From contig NZ_JANIGL010000008.1 of NCBI RefSeq assembly GCF_024518675.1, positions 62,001-126,000 on the forward strand: a stretch of DNA of 64,000 nt, read 5' to 3'. The translations under genes and the position numbers were made by a program. Positions 9,016 through 19,589 of this stretch are shown here, one piece after another. The notes under the pieces were generated by a model. It ran no database searches. It worked only from the letters and a program-made list of their open reading frames with translations, and had not been told where the DNA came from. Origin of the DNA: Pseudoalteromonas shioyasakiensis. Lineage in GTDB: Bacteria; Pseudomonadota; Gammaproteobacteria; Enterobacterales; Alteromonadaceae. Every line of letters starts with the position of its first letter. Position 1 is the first letter of the stretch.

Positions 9016-9840
9016 TTACTTAGTACGACGACGTACTATAAATTTATCCGTACGCTTGTTCTTACGCGTCTTAGCACCTTTAGTAGGCTTACCCCATGGA
9101 GACACAGGATGACGACCACCAGATGTACGACCTTCACCACCACCGTGTGGGTGATCAACCGGGTTCATGGCAACACCACGAACTGTCGGACGAATACCAC
9201 GCCAGCGATTTGCACCTGCTTTACCAAGTGAACGAAGCATATGCTCAGCATTGCCTACTTCACCTAGCGTTGCACGACAATCAGATTGTACTTTACGAAC
9301 TTCGCCAGAACGAAGACGTAATGTTACGTATTGACCATCACGCGCAAGGATTTGAACGTATGCACCAGCAGAACGTGCGATTTGAGCACCTTTACCTGGT
9401 TTTAATTCTACGTTGTGAACAGTCGAACCTACAGGCATGTTACGCATAGGTAATGCATTACCAGGCTTGATTGGTGCATCAACACCAGACTGGATTGCAT
9501 CGCCAGCTTTTAAGCCTTTAGGTGCGATAATGTAACGACGCTCACCGTCTGCATATAATACAAGAGCGATGTTTGCGCTACGGTTTGGATCATATTCCAA
9601 ACGCTCAACAGTGGCTGGAATGCCATCTTTAGTACGTTTAAAATCGATTAAACGGTAATGATGCTTATGACCACCACCGATATGACGAACCGTAATACGA
9701 CCATTGTTATTACGACCACCTGATTTAGAGTTTTTCTCTAATAGTGGTGCGTAAGGTTTACCCTTATGTAAATCTGGGTTAACCACTTTAACTAGGTGAC
9801 GACGACCCGCAGAAGTTGGTTTACACTTTTGAAGTGCCAT
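9016..9840 (-). CDS. rplB: 50S ribosomal protein L2
   Basis: A 274-residue core protein of the large subunit, needed for subunit association and peptidyl-transferase assembly. The conserved C-terminal [15 protein letters not shown] motif with the key histidine is intact, and the N-terminal [18 protein letters not shown] segment is typical. Length is one residue longer than in E. coli. Standard operon position after rplW. Confidence 0.98.
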   Translation of the reverse strand: MALQKCKPTSAGRRHLVKVVNPDLHKGKPYAPLLEKNSKSGGRNNNGRITVRHIGGGHKHHYRLIDFKRTKDGIPATVERLEYDPNRSANIALVLYADGERRYIIAPKGLKAGDAIQSGVDAPIKPGNALPMRNMPVGSTVHNVELKPGKGAQIARSAGAYVQILARDGQYVTLRLRSGEVRKVQSDCRATLGEVGNAEHMLRSLGKAGANRWRGIRPTVRGVAMNPVDHPHGGGEGRTSGGRHPVSPWGKPTKGAKTRKNKRTDKFIVRRRTK

Positions 9841-9857
9841 AATTCTAACTCCCCTTA

Positions 9858-10160
9858 TTACTCGGCGCCGCCGACAAAGTCTAGCTCGCTACCTTCTTTA
9901 AGAGTAACGTAAGCTTTCTTCCAGTCGCTACGACGACCGAAACGCATGCCAGTACGTTTTGTTTTACCCTTAACGTTTAGTGTGCGAACACCAGTTACTT
10001 CCACTTCAAAAAGCTTCTCAACAGCTGATTTAATCTCAGCTTTAGTTGCGTCATTTGTTACTTTGAAAACAATCGTGTTGTTTTCTTCAGCAGCAATTGT
10101 GCTCTTTTCAGAGATATGTGGAGCAAGGATCACTTTTAAAAGACGTTCTTCACGGATCAT
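9858..10160 (-). CDS. rplW: 50S ribosomal protein L23
   Basis: A 100-residue exit-tunnel rim protein that is the main docking site for trigger factor and SRP. The start [19 protein letters not shown] and the basic [20 protein letters not shown] segment are characteristic. Its start overlaps the rplD stop by four bases, indicating translational coupling. Confidence 0.98.
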   Translation of the reverse strand: MIREERLLKVILAPHISEKSTIAAEENNTIVFKVTNDATKAEIKSAVEKLFEVEVTGVRTLNVKGKTKRTGMRFGRRSDWKKAYVTLKEGSELDFVGGAE

Positions 10161-10762
10161 GCTAGCGTCTCCTCAAGTTGCTTAACAGCAGCAGCTGTAA
10201 TAAGTACCTTGTCGAAAGCGATTAAGCTTACAGGATCGATACCAGCTACATCGCGCGTGTCAACCTTGTACAGGTTACGTGCCGATAAGAATAGATTTTC
10301 ATCTACTTCTTCAGTCACGATAAGAACATCTTTAAGCTCAAGTTCTTTAAGCTTAGAAACTAGTTCTTTAGTTTTTGGTGCTTCAAGACCAAAACTTTCA
10401 ACAACGATTAAACGCTCTTGACGAACTAATTCAGATAAGATGCTTTTGATCGCACCGCGGTACATTTTACGGTTTACTTTTTGGCTGTGGTCTTGTGGTT
10501 TAGCTGCGAAGCTAACGCCACCTGAACGCCAAATTGGACTACGGATTGTACCAGCACGTGCACGGCCAGTACCTTTTTGAGCCCATGGTTTTTTACCACC
10601 ACCGCTTACTTCAGAACGTGTCTTCTGAGCACGAGTACCTTGACGAGCACCTGCTGCATATGCAACAACTACTTGGTGTACTAATGCTTCGTTAAACTCA
10701 CGTCCAAAAGTAGCTTCAGAAACTTCAAGAGCGCCAGAAGCGTCTTTAATTGCTAATTCCAT
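10157..10762 (-). CDS. rplD: 50S ribosomal protein L4
   Basis: A 201-residue protein with a tunnel-lining loop ([20 protein letters not shown]). In E. coli, L4 also represses its own operon by acting on the S10 leader, and the leader here looks similar. The ATG at 10762 gives exactly the E. coli length and has GGAG eight bases upstream; a GTG one codon earlier is less likely. Confidence 0.98.
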   Translation of the reverse strand: MELAIKDASGALEVSEATFGREFNEALVHQVVVAYAAGARQGTRAQKTRSEVSGGGKKPWAQKGTGRARAGTIRSPIWRSGGVSFAAKPQDHSQKVNRKMYRGAIKSILSELVRQERLIVVESFGLEAPKTKELVSKLKELELKDVLIVTEEVDENLFLSARNLYKVDTRDVAGIDPVSLIAFDKVLITAAAVKQLEETLA

Positions 10763-10779
10763 CACTAAATCTCCAGGAC

Positions 10780-11415
10780 TTATGCTTTAACAGCTGGTTT
10801 AACGATAACGTCACCGCCGATAGCGCCAGGTACTGCACCTTTAACTAAAAGCAAATTACGCTCAGCGTCAACGCGAACTAGTTCTAGGTTCTGAGTTGTT
10901 ACTTGCTCATTACCCATTTGACCGGCCATTTTCTTACCTTTAAACACCTTACCAGGTGATTGGTTTTGACCGATTGAACCAGGAGCACGGTGAGATAGAG
11001 AGTTACCATGTGTAGCGTCTTGCATGCTGAAATTCCAGCGCTTAACACCACCTTGGAAACCTTTACCTTTAGAAGTACCGGTTACGTCAACTTTGTTGAT
11101 TTCGTTGAATAATTCAACAGTAAGCTCAGCGCCTACTTCAAAATCGCCTTCACCACCATTTAGGCGGAATTCCCACAGACCGCGACCCGCTTCAACACCA
11201 GCTTTAGCGAAATGACCCGCTGCTGCTTTGTTTACACGGCTTGCTTTTTTAGTGCCTGCGGTTACTTGAAGTGAGTTATAACCGTCTGTTGCTTCAGATT
11301 TGATCTGAGCAATGCGGTTAGGTGTCGCTTCAATAACTGTCACAGGGATAGATACACCATCTTCAGTGAAGATACGTGTCATACCCACTTTACGACCGAC
11401 TAGACCTAATGCCAT
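10780..11415 (-). CDS. rplC: 50S ribosomal protein L3
   Basis: A 211-residue early-assembly protein of the large subunit whose loop reaches the peptidyl-transferase centre. The motifs [14 protein letters not shown] and [20 protein letters not shown] are present; the latter contains the glutamine methylated by PrmB in E. coli. It lies 27 bases after rpsJ and 17 before rplD. Confidence 0.98.
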   Translation of the reverse strand: MALGLVGRKVGMTRIFTEDGVSIPVTVIEATPNRIAQIKSEATDGYNSLQVTAGTKKASRVNKAAAGHFAKAGVEAGRGLWEFRLNGGEGDFEVGAELTVELFNEINKVDVTGTSKGKGFQGGVKRWNFSMQDATHGNSLSHRAPGSIGQNQSPGKVFKGKKMAGQMGNEQVTTQNLELVRVDAERNLLLVKGAVPGAIGGDVIVKPAVKA

Positions 11416-11442
11416 TTTCCTAAAACCTCTCTAATCTTCCGA

Positions 11443-11942
<500 letters not shown>

Positions 11943-11970
11943 ATTATAGTGATATTGGTGATAAATGCAA
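11943..11970 (-). promoter_or_regulatory. Promoter of the S10 operon
   Basis: On the minus strand, TTGCAT (11965-11970) and TATAAT (11943-11948) are separated by 16 bases. The -10 is perfect and the position just before the leader fits. Confidence 0.7.
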
Positions 11971-12043
11971 CAACTATTTCAATAATCCTTACTAGATTTT
12001 GAATTGTTCATTAAAAACACAACAAACTCAAAGTAGTATTAGC

Positions 12044-12049
12044 TATAAT
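12044..12049 (+). promoter_or_regulatory. Possible -10 element for plsB
   Basis: A perfect TATAAT lies 96 bases before the chosen plsB start. No convincing -35 is seen at the right spacing. It overlaps no coding sequence if plsB starts at 12146. Confidence 0.35.
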
Positions 12050-12145
12050 AAAAGGGCTTTAATACTGCTATAAATGGTCAGTCCAGTTATTACTTGGTAT
12101 TATCTGCGCTTATTTTGCTTTTTACCCTCTAACTTTGGTGAGTTG

Positions 12146-14587
12146 ATGCGTATTTTTAATTATTGTTTAAACTTCTTCTCTATGCTGATGAACCGCTTGC
12201 TTGTAAAAAGTAAAGTACTCCCTGAGAACCCTATTGAACAATACGGCCTTAATCCGGCATATCCTACTTTTTATATCGTTAAGCTCAATGCACGATCTGA
12301 TTTAGCCGCGCTTGCTCAAGTATGCAAAAAGTACGGGTTACCAAACCCTACTGAACAACAATTATTAGGTAGTGCAGAGCTTGACCGTTTTATTGGCCTG
12401 CAAAATCCTCCCCCTTTATTTGGTGATAAAGCAAAACCAACCGATGCATTACAAAAAGGTAAGCTGATTATTGATCAACTTATCGCCAGCGATGAGAAAA
12501 ATGTCCAGGTCATTCCTGTGACTATTTTATGGGGGCGTAATCCGGGTAAAGAAAAGCCTGGGCTAGGTACACTTGTTTCGCACTCTTTAACACCAAGTTG
12601 GTTTCGCAAGTTTTTTGTTTTACTGTTTTCAGGGCGCGATAATTTTGTCCGCTTTAGCCAACCATTAGATTTATCGTTATTGGTTAATGAAAAAGCCGAC
12701 GTTAATGAACTACCTCATAAACTACTGCGTGTAGCCCGTGTTCATTTTCGTCGACAAAAACTCGCGGCTACAGGGCCAAAAATGCCCTCTCGTGAACAAT
12801 TATTTAATTCATTATTAGCTTCACCTACGATTAAAAAAGCGATTCAAACAGAAGCTAAAGAAAAAAACATCAGCCATGACCAAGCAAGGCAAAACGCTTT
12901 AAAATTACTTGATGAAATTGCCGCTAATTATAGTGACGCTACAATTCGGGTTGCAGAGCGTGTACTTACTTGGTTATGGAACAAGCTTTATAACGGTATT
13001 GATATTAAATACACCGAGCAACTACACGATTTAACTAATAAAGGTCATGAAATAATTTATATGCCATGCCATCGCAGTCATATGGATTATTTATTGCTTA
13101 CCTACTCTATTTACCACCTAGGCTTAGTACCACCGCACATAGCAGCAGGTATTAACCTTAACTTTTTCCCTGCCGGTGGCATATTCCGCCGCAGTGGCGC
13201 GTTTTTCATTCGCCGCTCTTTTGCCGGCAATAAGCTTTACTCTGCGGTATTTAAAGAATATTTAAGCCAACTGTTTATTAAAGGCTATTCAGTGAAGTTT
13301 TATACTGAAGGTGGCCGCAGTCGAACCGGGCGTTTACTACCACCAAAAACCGGTATGCTGGCTATGACACTACAGGCTATGATGCGCGGAATTGACCGGC
13401 CTATCTCTATAGTGCCGGTGTACATTGGTTATGAGCATGTCATGGAGATCAATACCTATCTGAAAGAACTAGCTGGTAACGATAAAAAAGGCGAGTCAGT
13501 ATTTGGTATTTTTAAAGCCATTAAGAATTTGAAAAACTATGGTCGTGGTAATTTAAACTTCGGCGACCCAATCTCCATTAACCAGTATTTAAATGAGCAT
13601 CAACCAGATTGGCGCGAATCAATTCACCCAACTGATGTACAAAAACCACAATGGTTAGGACCACAAGTTGCCAATCTTGCTGACAAAGTCATGGTAAATA
13701 TCAATAGTGCCGCAGCACTCAATGCCGTTAATTTACTAGCGATGATTTTACTAGTTAATGATAAACAAGCACTGAGTAAGCCTAAATTGTTAGCGCAGCT
13801 TGATTTTTATTTACATCTGCAGCGTAACGCACGCTATAGCGACAAAGTAAGCGCACCAGATGAGAGTGCCCAAGAGTTATTAAATCATGCCCTAAAACTC
13901 AATAAATTTGATGTAATAAGTGATGAGTTTGGCGAGATAATCGCTATCAACGACAAAGAAAAAACGTTGTTTAATTATTATCGTAATAATATTTTGCATG
14001 TATTTGCCGTGCCAAGCTTACTCGCCTTACATATATTCAAAAGCCACAACACCACCTTGAGTGAATGTAAAAACCTGATTAGTCAGTTTTATCCTTTGTT
14101 CGCTAAAGAGTGGTTTTTACATGAATTAGACGAAAATTATATCACCCGTATATTGGCAAGCTTTGTTGATCACGAGCTGATTGAAATAGAGGGAGATAAT
14201 ATAAAAATCACCAACAGCAATGACTGCCTAGCAAAACTAGAAATGCTAGGCCGCGCACTTAGCTTAACTTTACAGCGTTATGCAATTGCTATTGGCTTTA
14301 TACAAACTAGCTCGGGCATTGATCGCGAAGAGCTAGAACGTGAAAGCCAAGTATTAGCGCAGCGCCTTGGTACTTTACATGGCATAAAGAGTCCTGAGTT
14401 TTTCGACAAAAAAGTGCTGGTAGGTTTTATTAGCAACTTAAGAGAACAAGGTTTGATCAGCGAATCAGAAAACGGTTTACAAGGCAGTAATGAACTATGT
14501 GAGCTCTATATGCACCTCAAAGCATTATTACCTGCTCGTATTTGGCAATCAATAACCGATATAGTGCAAAGTCAAAGTAACGACTAA
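12146..14587 (+). CDS. plsB: Glycerol-3-phosphate 1-O-acyltransferase PlsB
   Basis: Inner-membrane enzyme that transfers an acyl chain from acyl-ACP or acyl-CoA to sn-glycerol-3-phosphate, the first step of phospholipid synthesis. The four acyltransferase blocks are visible: HRSHMD with His near residue 309 and Asp near 314, then GGIFRRSGAFFIRRSF, FYTEGGRSRTGRL and IVPVYIGYE. At 813 residues it matches the family (E. coli 807). The ATG at 12146 has GGTGAG six bases upstream; an upstream in-frame ATG at 12074 adds 24 residues not expected from E. coli. It is convergent with tesB. Confidence 0.95.
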   Translation: MRIFNYCLNFFSMLMNRLLVKSKVLPENPIEQYGLNPAYPTFYIVKLNARSDLAALAQVCKKYGLPNPTEQQLLGSAELDRFIGLQNPPPLFGDKAKPTDALQKGKLIIDQLIASDEKNVQVIPVTILWGRNPGKEKPGLGTLVSHSLTPSWFRKFFVLLFSGRDNFVRFSQPLDLSLLVNEKADVNELPHKLLRVARVHFRRQKLAATGPKMPSREQLFNSLLASPTIKKAIQTEAKEKNISHDQARQNALKLLDEIAANYSDATIRVAERVLTWLWNKLYNGIDIKYTEQLHDLTNKGHEIIYMPCHRSHMDYLLLTYSIYHLGLVPPHIAAGINLNFFPAGGIFRRSGAFFIRRSFAGNKLYSAVFKEYLSQLFIKGYSVKFYTEGGRSRTGRLLPPKTGMLAMTLQAMMRGIDRPISIVPVYIGYEHVMEINTYLKELAGNDKKGESVFGIFKAIKNLKNYGRGNLNFGDPISINQYLNEHQPDWRESIHPTDVQKPQWLGPQVANLADKVMVNINSAAALNAVNLLAMILLVNDKQALSKPKLLAQLDFYLHLQRNARYSDKVSAPDESAQELLNHALKLNKFDVISDEFGEIIAINDKEKTLFNYYRNNILHVFAVPSLLALHIFKSHNTTLSECKNLISQFYPLFAKEWFLHELDENYITRILASFVDHELIEIEGDNIKITNSNDCLAKLEMLGRALSLTLQRYAIAIGFIQTSSGIDREELERESQVLAQRLGTLHGIKSPEFFDKKVLVGFISNLREQGLISESENGLQGSNELCELYMHLKALLPARIWQSITDIVQSQSND

Positions 14588-14620
14588 GCGAGGTTAGGTA
14601 GTTGTTATATCTAACCTCGC
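14588..14620. terminator. Convergent terminator-like hairpin between plsB and tesB
   Basis: Perfect 10-base stem GCGAGGTTAG / CTAACCTCGC with a 13-base loop, centred between two convergent genes. It lacks a T-run on either side, so efficiency is uncertain. Confidence 0.6.
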
Positions 14621-14630
14621 ACTTAGCATA

Positions 14631-15488
14631 TTAACGCTGGCGCATGACACCTTCTTGAATTGTTGAGGCAACTAAGTTGCCTTGACGATCAAAGAACTGG
14701 CCACGTACTAAACCACGCCCCGAGCTCGCGCTTGGGCTATCAATAGTATATAAAATCCAGTCATCCAACCTAAATGGGCGGTGAAACCACATTGCATGGT
14801 CAATCGTTGCAACCTGCATATTTGGCTGCATAAACGACACTCCATGTGGCTGCAATGCGGTTGGTAAAAACTCAAAGTCTGACGCATAGGCCAATAAATA
14901 ATTATGAATACGCTGATCATCTGGCATATCACCATTGGCCTTAAACCAAATATGCTTAACAGGTTCCATTGCCTCTGGCTTAAACGGGTTGTGGAAAGTT
15001 ACTGGGCGCATATCAATTGGCACTTCACGGATAAACTTATTACGGATCGCCTCTGGGATATGGCTGGCGTTCGCTTGGTAAAATTCCAGCGAAGATTTAA
15101 GTTCCTCAGGCTGTGGTACATCAGGCATAGTTGCTTGGTGCGATAACCCTTCTTCAAGCCCTTGGAACGAGGCTGTCATATAAAAAATAGGTTTGCCATA
15201 TTGGATTGCTTTAACCCGACGTGTGCTAAAACTTTTGCCATCGCGAATCGTTTCAACATCATAAACAATCGGTTTTGCGGCATCGCCCGGACGTAAAAAG
15301 TAAGAATGCAGAGAGTGAACAATACGCCCTTGCGGTAAGGTTTCTTTAGCGGCAGAAAGTGCCTGCCCCATCACTTGGCCACCAAATACAGCACCGAACC
15401 CTAAATCTTGGCTTTGTCCGCGATACAAGCCTTGCTCTATTTCTTCTAATGCTAATAACGAAAGTAAATCATCTAAAACCTGACTCAT
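14631..15488 (-). CDS. tesB: Acyl-CoA thioesterase II TesB
   Basis: A 285-residue double-hotdog enzyme that hydrolyses medium- and long-chain acyl-CoA to free acid and CoA. Family features are [17 protein letters not shown] in the first hotdog and [18 protein letters not shown] plus [15 protein letters not shown] in the second, where the catalytic Asp/Thr/Gln lie. The ATG at 15488 (MSQVLDDLL) is chosen because GAGG precedes it at eight bases and it matches the E. coli start; a longer frame begins at 15518. Divergent from the EVE gene. Confidence 0.93.
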   Translation of the reverse strand: MSQVLDDLLSLLALEEIEQGLYRGQSQDLGFGAVFGGQVMGQALSAAKETLPQGRIVHSLHSYFLRPGDAAKPIVYDVETIRDGKSFSTRRVKAIQYGKPIFYMTASFQGLEEGLSHQATMPDVPQPEELKSSLEFYQANASHIPEAIRNKFIREVPIDMRPVTFHNPFKPEAMEPVKHIWFKANGDMPDDQRIHNYLLAYASDFEFLPTALQPHGVSFMQPNMQVATIDHAMWFHRPFRLDDWILYTIDSPSASSGRGLVRGQFFDRQGNLVASTIQEGVMRQR

Positions 15489-15562
15489 TTTTATATCCTC
15501 AATCCCGACAAGGCTCACATAATACTATAGACTATAATTATGTAAATCTTAGGGAGATAACA

Positions 15563-16021
15563 ATGGCTTATTGGCTATTTAAAACCGAACCTGATGCTTT
15601 CTCAATTGCTGACTTAAAAAATGCACCACAACAAACAACGCAATGGGAAGGTGTGCGTAACTACCAAGCACGCAATTTTATGCGTGATAATGTAAAACTC
15701 GGCGATTTAGTGATGATTTACCATTCAAGCTGTAAACAAGTTGGCGTAGTAGGCATTTCCTCCGTGACTCGTGAGGCCTACCCTGATCCAAGCCAATTAG
15801 ATTTAAGCAGCGATTATTACGATGCCAAAGCCACATCAGACAATCCGCGTTGGGTAGTTGTTGATGTGACCTATCAGCAGCATCTAAATAAATTAGTTAG
15901 CCTTAAAGCGATTAAAAACAATGATGCTATAACTGACATTGCACTAAAAAAAGGCGGCCGTTTGTCAGTAATGCCAGTGACTCAAAATGATTGGGATGAA
16001 ATCATCAGTATGGCAAATTAA
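15563..16021 (+). CDS. EVE-domain protein
   Basis: A 152-residue single EVE (PUA-like) domain. Motifs are YWLFKTEPDAFSI at the start, TQWEGVRNYQARNFMR, then GDLVMIYHSS, all typical of this family, whose members bind modified bases in DNA or RNA; human THYN1 is a relative. GGGAGA lies six bases before the ATG at 15563, so a longer in-frame upstream start inside tesB is rejected. The bacterial role is not settled; some relatives are fused to restriction systems but no such gene is nearby. Confidence 0.9.
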   Translation: MAYWLFKTEPDAFSIADLKNAPQQTTQWEGVRNYQARNFMRDNVKLGDLVMIYHSSCKQVGVVGISSVTREAYPDPSQLDLSSDYYDAKATSDNPRWVVVDVTYQQHLNKLVSLKAIKNNDAITDIALKKGGRLSVMPVTQNDWDEIISMAN

Positions 16022-16030
16022 CGACAACGT

Positions 16031-16060
16031 TTGACCCATTTTGCATGCGTTTGCTATGAT
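16031..16060 (+). promoter_or_regulatory. Promoter upstream of the hydrolase-like gene
   Basis: TTGACC (16031-16036) and TATGAT (16055-16060) are separated by 18 bases, ending 26 bases before the ATG at 16087, which has a strong GGGGGT ribosome-binding site. Confidence 0.6.
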
Positions 16061-16086
16061 CTGCCGCGATTTTTTATGGGGGGTAA

Positions 16087-17118
16087 ATGAAACTACTATA
16101 TTGGCTTGATGAATGGTTAACTCACCCCCGCGATGTTCAACAAAGTAAGCTGCCGCTATCTGGCAGTGACCTACTTGGTGATGTTTACGTAAAATATCAC
16201 TTTACTGATCTTAACAAACCTCTACTCTTTACTTTTCCCCCTGCCGGTACAGATTATCAAGAGCAGGATCTTAATGAAGCGTTTGCTCCTTGGGGCTTTA
16301 ACTTAGCGAAAAAACAAAATGTAAACATTATCGCGTTTCAGCATCTTGGCAAAAGTAACTGGTTTAGAAACCGCAGTATCATCTTTTTTCTTGAGCAACT
16401 TGCAGAGCTATTAGCGCCATTTAACCAACGTTTAGGCTATGGCTTAAGTCGAGGGGGCTACGCAGTGGGAGCATTTGCAAAATTACTCAAGCTGGATCAA
16501 GTATTACTCTATCACCCAGTCAGTACCAAGAATAAACATATCGTACCTTGGGATACCCGCTCAAGTACCGATATAGCCCAACAATTCGATTGGCAGAGTG
16601 ATTACCATGACCTCGACCTTGGGCATGCCAAAGGTTACATTATTTACGATCCAACTAACCACATCGATCGCCTTCATGCAAAGCGCTACCCACAACTCAC
16701 TCATTTACGCGTATTTGGTATGGGTCATGGCACACATGCCAGCTACCTCAATAAGTTTGGCTTTTACAAACAAGTGGCCGTTGATTTTATTCGCCATCAA
16801 CAACTTGATATTGCGCAGTTTAGATTACAAACAAAAACATTACGTTTAAAAGAAGATTATTACCAATGCCTTAATAAAGCGAATGCTCACTCTGAGCACC
16901 GCCTTGAGCTGCTCAGCACCGCACATAATATCCTAATTGATGAAAAACAGGCTCATATGCAAGAGCAAAAAGATAAAATTGATGTGCAACCACTCATTGA
17001 TGTTGCAATAACACACCAAAATGAGCACCCGAATGATGCCATAAAGCTGCTCGAAGTGGCGCAACAGCTTGCCCCAGAAGATCCACTAATTGATCATAAG
17101 CTCAAGCAGTTAAAATAA
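16087..17118 (+). CDS. Alpha/beta-hydrolase-like protein with a helical C-terminal part
   Basis: A 343-residue cytoplasmic protein (no signal peptide). The first ~230 residues look like an alpha/beta hydrolase: an early strand LLFTFPPAGTDY, a nucleophile elbow GYGLSRGGYAVG (GxSxG with Ser near residue 121), an Asp in YIIYDPTNHIDR and a His in GMGHGTHASYL. The last ~90 residues are helical with a TPR-like ending (DAIKLLEVAQQLAPEDP). Substrate unknown. It probably forms its own transcription unit from the promoter 27 bases upstream. Confidence 0.72.
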   Translation: MKLLYWLDEWLTHPRDVQQSKLPLSGSDLLGDVYVKYHFTDLNKPLLFTFPPAGTDYQEQDLNEAFAPWGFNLAKKQNVNIIAFQHLGKSNWFRNRSIIFFLEQLAELLAPFNQRLGYGLSRGGYAVGAFAKLLKLDQVLLYHPVSTKNKHIVPWDTRSSTDIAQQFDWQSDYHDLDLGHAKGYIIYDPTNHIDRLHAKRYPQLTHLRVFGMGHGTHASYLNKFGFYKQVAVDFIRHQQLDIAQFRLQTKTLRLKEDYYQCLNKANAHSEHRLELLSTAHNILIDEKQAHMQEQKDKIDVQPLIDVAITHQNEHPNDAIKLLEVAQQLAPEDPLIDHKLKQLK

Positions 17119-17143
17119 CGCGATAATGAGGCAGCATATTAAG

Positions 17144-17350
17144 TTAGGCTTTTTTCTTTAGGCCTTTCTTTTTATGGCCATGCTTTGGCACAATCGCAAA
17201 GTACATAACAAGTCCGAGCCACGAAAAGAAAATGATGCCAATTAACCAAGCGTTTTTTTCATGCCCTTGCGTACGCTTACTATTAAGCACTAACACCACA
17301 GGTAAAATGTAAGCGCTTAAGATCAGCAGTAAAAACGCGATTTCATCCAT
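17144..17350 (-). CDS. Small membrane protein, PLDc_N-like
   Basis: A 68-residue protein with two hydrophobic helices separated by a short polar loop (NSKRTQGHEKNAWLIG) and a lysine-rich tail (HKKKGLKKKA). The pattern, with a Trp before the second helix and a following FSWLG, resembles the PLDc_N domain that precedes cardiolipin synthases or stands alone. Its ATG overlaps the stop of the potassium-channel gene by one base, so the two are translationally coupled and may act together at the membrane. Confidence 0.65.
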   Translation of the reverse strand: MDEIAFLLLILSAYILPVVLVLNSKRTQGHEKNAWLIGIIFFSWLGLVMYFAIVPKHGHKKKGLKKKA

Positions 17351-18417
17351 TATTTTGCCAGCTCTTGCCAGTTGACTTCGTCACTTAGCACACGGTCAAT
17401 CGCGATATAATGTAAGATATCACCACTATTAACAGGATAATTAAGCGGTGGATTCAAATCCATATTTTTAGCACTCAGGTTATGTGCAACACCAAGTAAA
17501 ATGGCATCGTGATCATGTTTAAAATGATGAAACAACTTACCAAACTCCATTTGTGCTAACCCAGCAGGAATAGCTAAACTAAATTGCGTATCGCCATGAA
17601 GTGTTGATAATAACTCTTCTTGCACGCGACTTGAGCCTGGGTCTTGCATTGAGCGTACTAAAATCTCAGCTGACTTTGCACTTGAGCACTCTACATTGTG
17701 ACAATGCTCTAATAGCATTTCGACTTTACTTTCATCGTTAAAATGCGCGCTAATATGGCAGCCTTCTTTCACCAACTTGCTAATTCGTAAAGCGGTCGTA
17801 AAGGTTTGATCGTCGTCTTGGCCATCTATAATAATTTTATCAGCGTATTTAATTGCAACCCGCTCTAATTGCTCACAATCAGTAAAACTACTTAAACGGG
17901 CAAAATCTACATGCTCGTTAGTTAAAAATGGATGCTCCATTTGCTCAGTAACAGCAAGGAGAATACGCCTATCAGCTCGCTTTTGATCAGCCAAAATATA
18001 ATCAATCATTTTTTTGGTACGTGTTTGATGCCAACCAAAAATAATAATGTGATTGTTAAAATGCGAAAAACTTTTATCACCTGTCATAGCACGCCTAATT
18101 AAGTATGTAACTGTTTGCCCTGTTTTACCCAACAGAACACCAAATAAAGCTAACCCAAAAGGGATTTGTAATAATGCGACAATCCAACGTCCCAAATCAG
18201 TGCTAGCACTAAAATCACCGTAACCAACCGTCGATGTAGTCACTATATAGTAATAAACAAACGTACTGGCTGGAGTAAGTGATGATTCACCAGCAAATAC
18301 TAGCAACAACCAAATTAGTGCCATATGCAGTAGTGTTGCTAATGCTACGGCTTGCCAACTCACTTGATCTATGTGACTTCTAACCAATAAAAAAAATCGT
18401 CTAAATATAAAAGGCAT
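17350..18417 (-). CDS. Potassium channel protein with RCK/TrkA-N domain
   Basis: A 355-residue protein of the two-helix channel type: a transmembrane segment near residues 20-42, a pore loop with the selectivity filter TSTVGYGDFS, and a second transmembrane helix near residues 84-105. The cytoplasmic part begins NHIIIFGWHQTRTKK, a Rossmann RCK domain that normally binds nucleotides or ions to gate the pore. Only one RCK domain is clear, with a weaker C-terminal lobe. Coupled to the small membrane gene downstream; divergent from cheV. Confidence 0.88.
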   Translation of the reverse strand: MPFIFRRFFLLVRSHIDQVSWQAVALATLLHMALIWLLLVFAGESSLTPASTFVYYYIVTTSTVGYGDFSASTDLGRWIVALLQIPFGLALFGVLLGKTGQTVTYLIRRAMTGDKSFSHFNNHIIIFGWHQTRTKKMIDYILADQKRADRRILLAVTEQMEHPFLTNEHVDFARLSSFTDCEQLERVAIKYADKIIIDGQDDDQTFTTALRISKLVKEGCHISAHFNDESKVEMLLEHCHNVECSSAKSAEILVRSMQDPGSSRVQEELLSTLHGDTQFSLAIPAGLAQMEFGKLFHHFKHDHDAILLGVAHNLSAKNMDLNPPLNYPVNSGDILHYIAIDRVLSDEVNWQELAK

Positions 18418-18558
18418 GCGAGCACTTAATTATTCTAATTCATCTACCCACTAAGTTACTGTAATGCGTTATTGATGACAATGTTTAGAGATTATTTTCT
18501 AGGGGGCAAAAAACAGTGTAAGCTATCATTGCATTATAACTTTAAAGACGGGTGTATT

Positions 18559-19509
18559 ATGTCGGGTGTATTAGCTTCTGTAGATCAACGAACCCAACTG
18601 GTCGGTGAGAATCGTCTTGAGTTACTGTTATTTTATTTACATAGCCGTCATTTATTTGCACTGAATGTATTTAAAATTAAAGAAGTAGTAAAGCTACCTC
18701 ACTTAAACATCATTCCTCACGCCCATCCTAAAATATCCGGTGTCGCAAACATTCGTGGCGAATCAATTCCAGTCATCGATTTACGCCAAGCTATTTGCAT
18801 GCCTGCGGCCAAAAATATCGAAGATAGTAATTTAGTCATTACTGAATATAACCGTACTGTACAAGGCTTTTTAATAGGTAAAGTTGACCAAATCGTTAAT
18901 ATGACATGGTCAGATATTATGCCTCCGCCAACGTCTGTAGGCAAAAACCACTACCTTACAGCACTGACCAAAATTCAACGAGATGGCCAAGAGCAATTGG
19001 TCGAAATTATCGACGTAGAAAAAGTGCTTGCTGAAATAGTCGAGTATGAAGTGCAAATATCAGATGAAATTCTCGATAAAAGCATAGTAAATGAGTTTGT
19101 CGGGCGCAAAGTACTCCATGCCGATGATTCACCCACAGCACGCAAGCAAGTGAGTGACACCCTGTCTCAGTTAGGTATTGAAATTATCCCAGCGAGTAAT
19201 GGCCTTGAAGCCTTGAACATGCTGAAAAGCTGGGCCGATCGCGGTGATAACGTAGAGCAAGACCTATTAATGGTGATCACCGATGCCGAAATGCCAGCGA
19301 TGGATGGCTATCGTTTAACCCATGAAATTCGTAACGATAATCGCTTAAAGAATCTGCATGTGGTGCTTAATACTTCACTCAGCGGTAGCTTTAACCAAGC
19401 CCTTGTTGAAAAAGTCGGCTGTAATGCGTTTTTATCCAAGTTCCAACCTGACTTATTAGTTGAAGAAGTACAAAACCGCTTAAAAGTTGTGTTAAACACT
19501 AACAATTAA
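18559..19509 (+). CDS. cheV: Chemotaxis protein CheV
   Basis: A 316-residue fusion of a CheW-like coupling domain (about residues 15-165: LFALNVFKIKEVV, HPKISGVANIRGESIPVIDL) and a receiver domain (about 185-310: LHADDSPTARKQV, then ITDAEMPAMDGYRL holding the phospho-acceptor Asp). CheV links receptors to CheA and may buffer phosphate during adaptation. Start is the ATG at 18559 (MSGVLASVDQ), preceded by GACGGG; the longer in-frame start at 18472 lacks such support. It stands alone, 13 kb from the chemotaxis operon. Confidence 0.95.
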   Translation: MSGVLASVDQRTQLVGENRLELLLFYLHSRHLFALNVFKIKEVVKLPHLNIIPHAHPKISGVANIRGESIPVIDLRQAICMPAAKNIEDSNLVITEYNRTVQGFLIGKVDQIVNMTWSDIMPPPTSVGKNHYLTALTKIQRDGQEQLVEIIDVEKVLAEIVEYEVQISDEILDKSIVNEFVGRKVLHADDSPTARKQVSDTLSQLGIEIIPASNGLEALNMLKSWADRGDNVEQDLLMVITDAEMPAMDGYRLTHEIRNDNRLKNLHVVLNTSLSGSFNQALVEKVGCNAFLSKFQPDLLVEEVQNRLKVVLNTNN

Positions 19510-19589
19510 TACCTTGGTCGATTTGCCAATTAAGCTATTTCATGATTAATTGGCAATATGTAACCATAATAAAAACACTCTCAGTTGGT

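Noticed and set aside
9096..9449. 117-codon plus-strand frame rich in His and Gln, opposite rplB
   Set aside because: Antisense of a highly conserved ribosomal gene; composition mirrors the rplB codons.
15563..16021. EVE-domain gene as part of a defence system
   Set aside because: Neighbours are housekeeping genes; no restriction or defence genes within the window.
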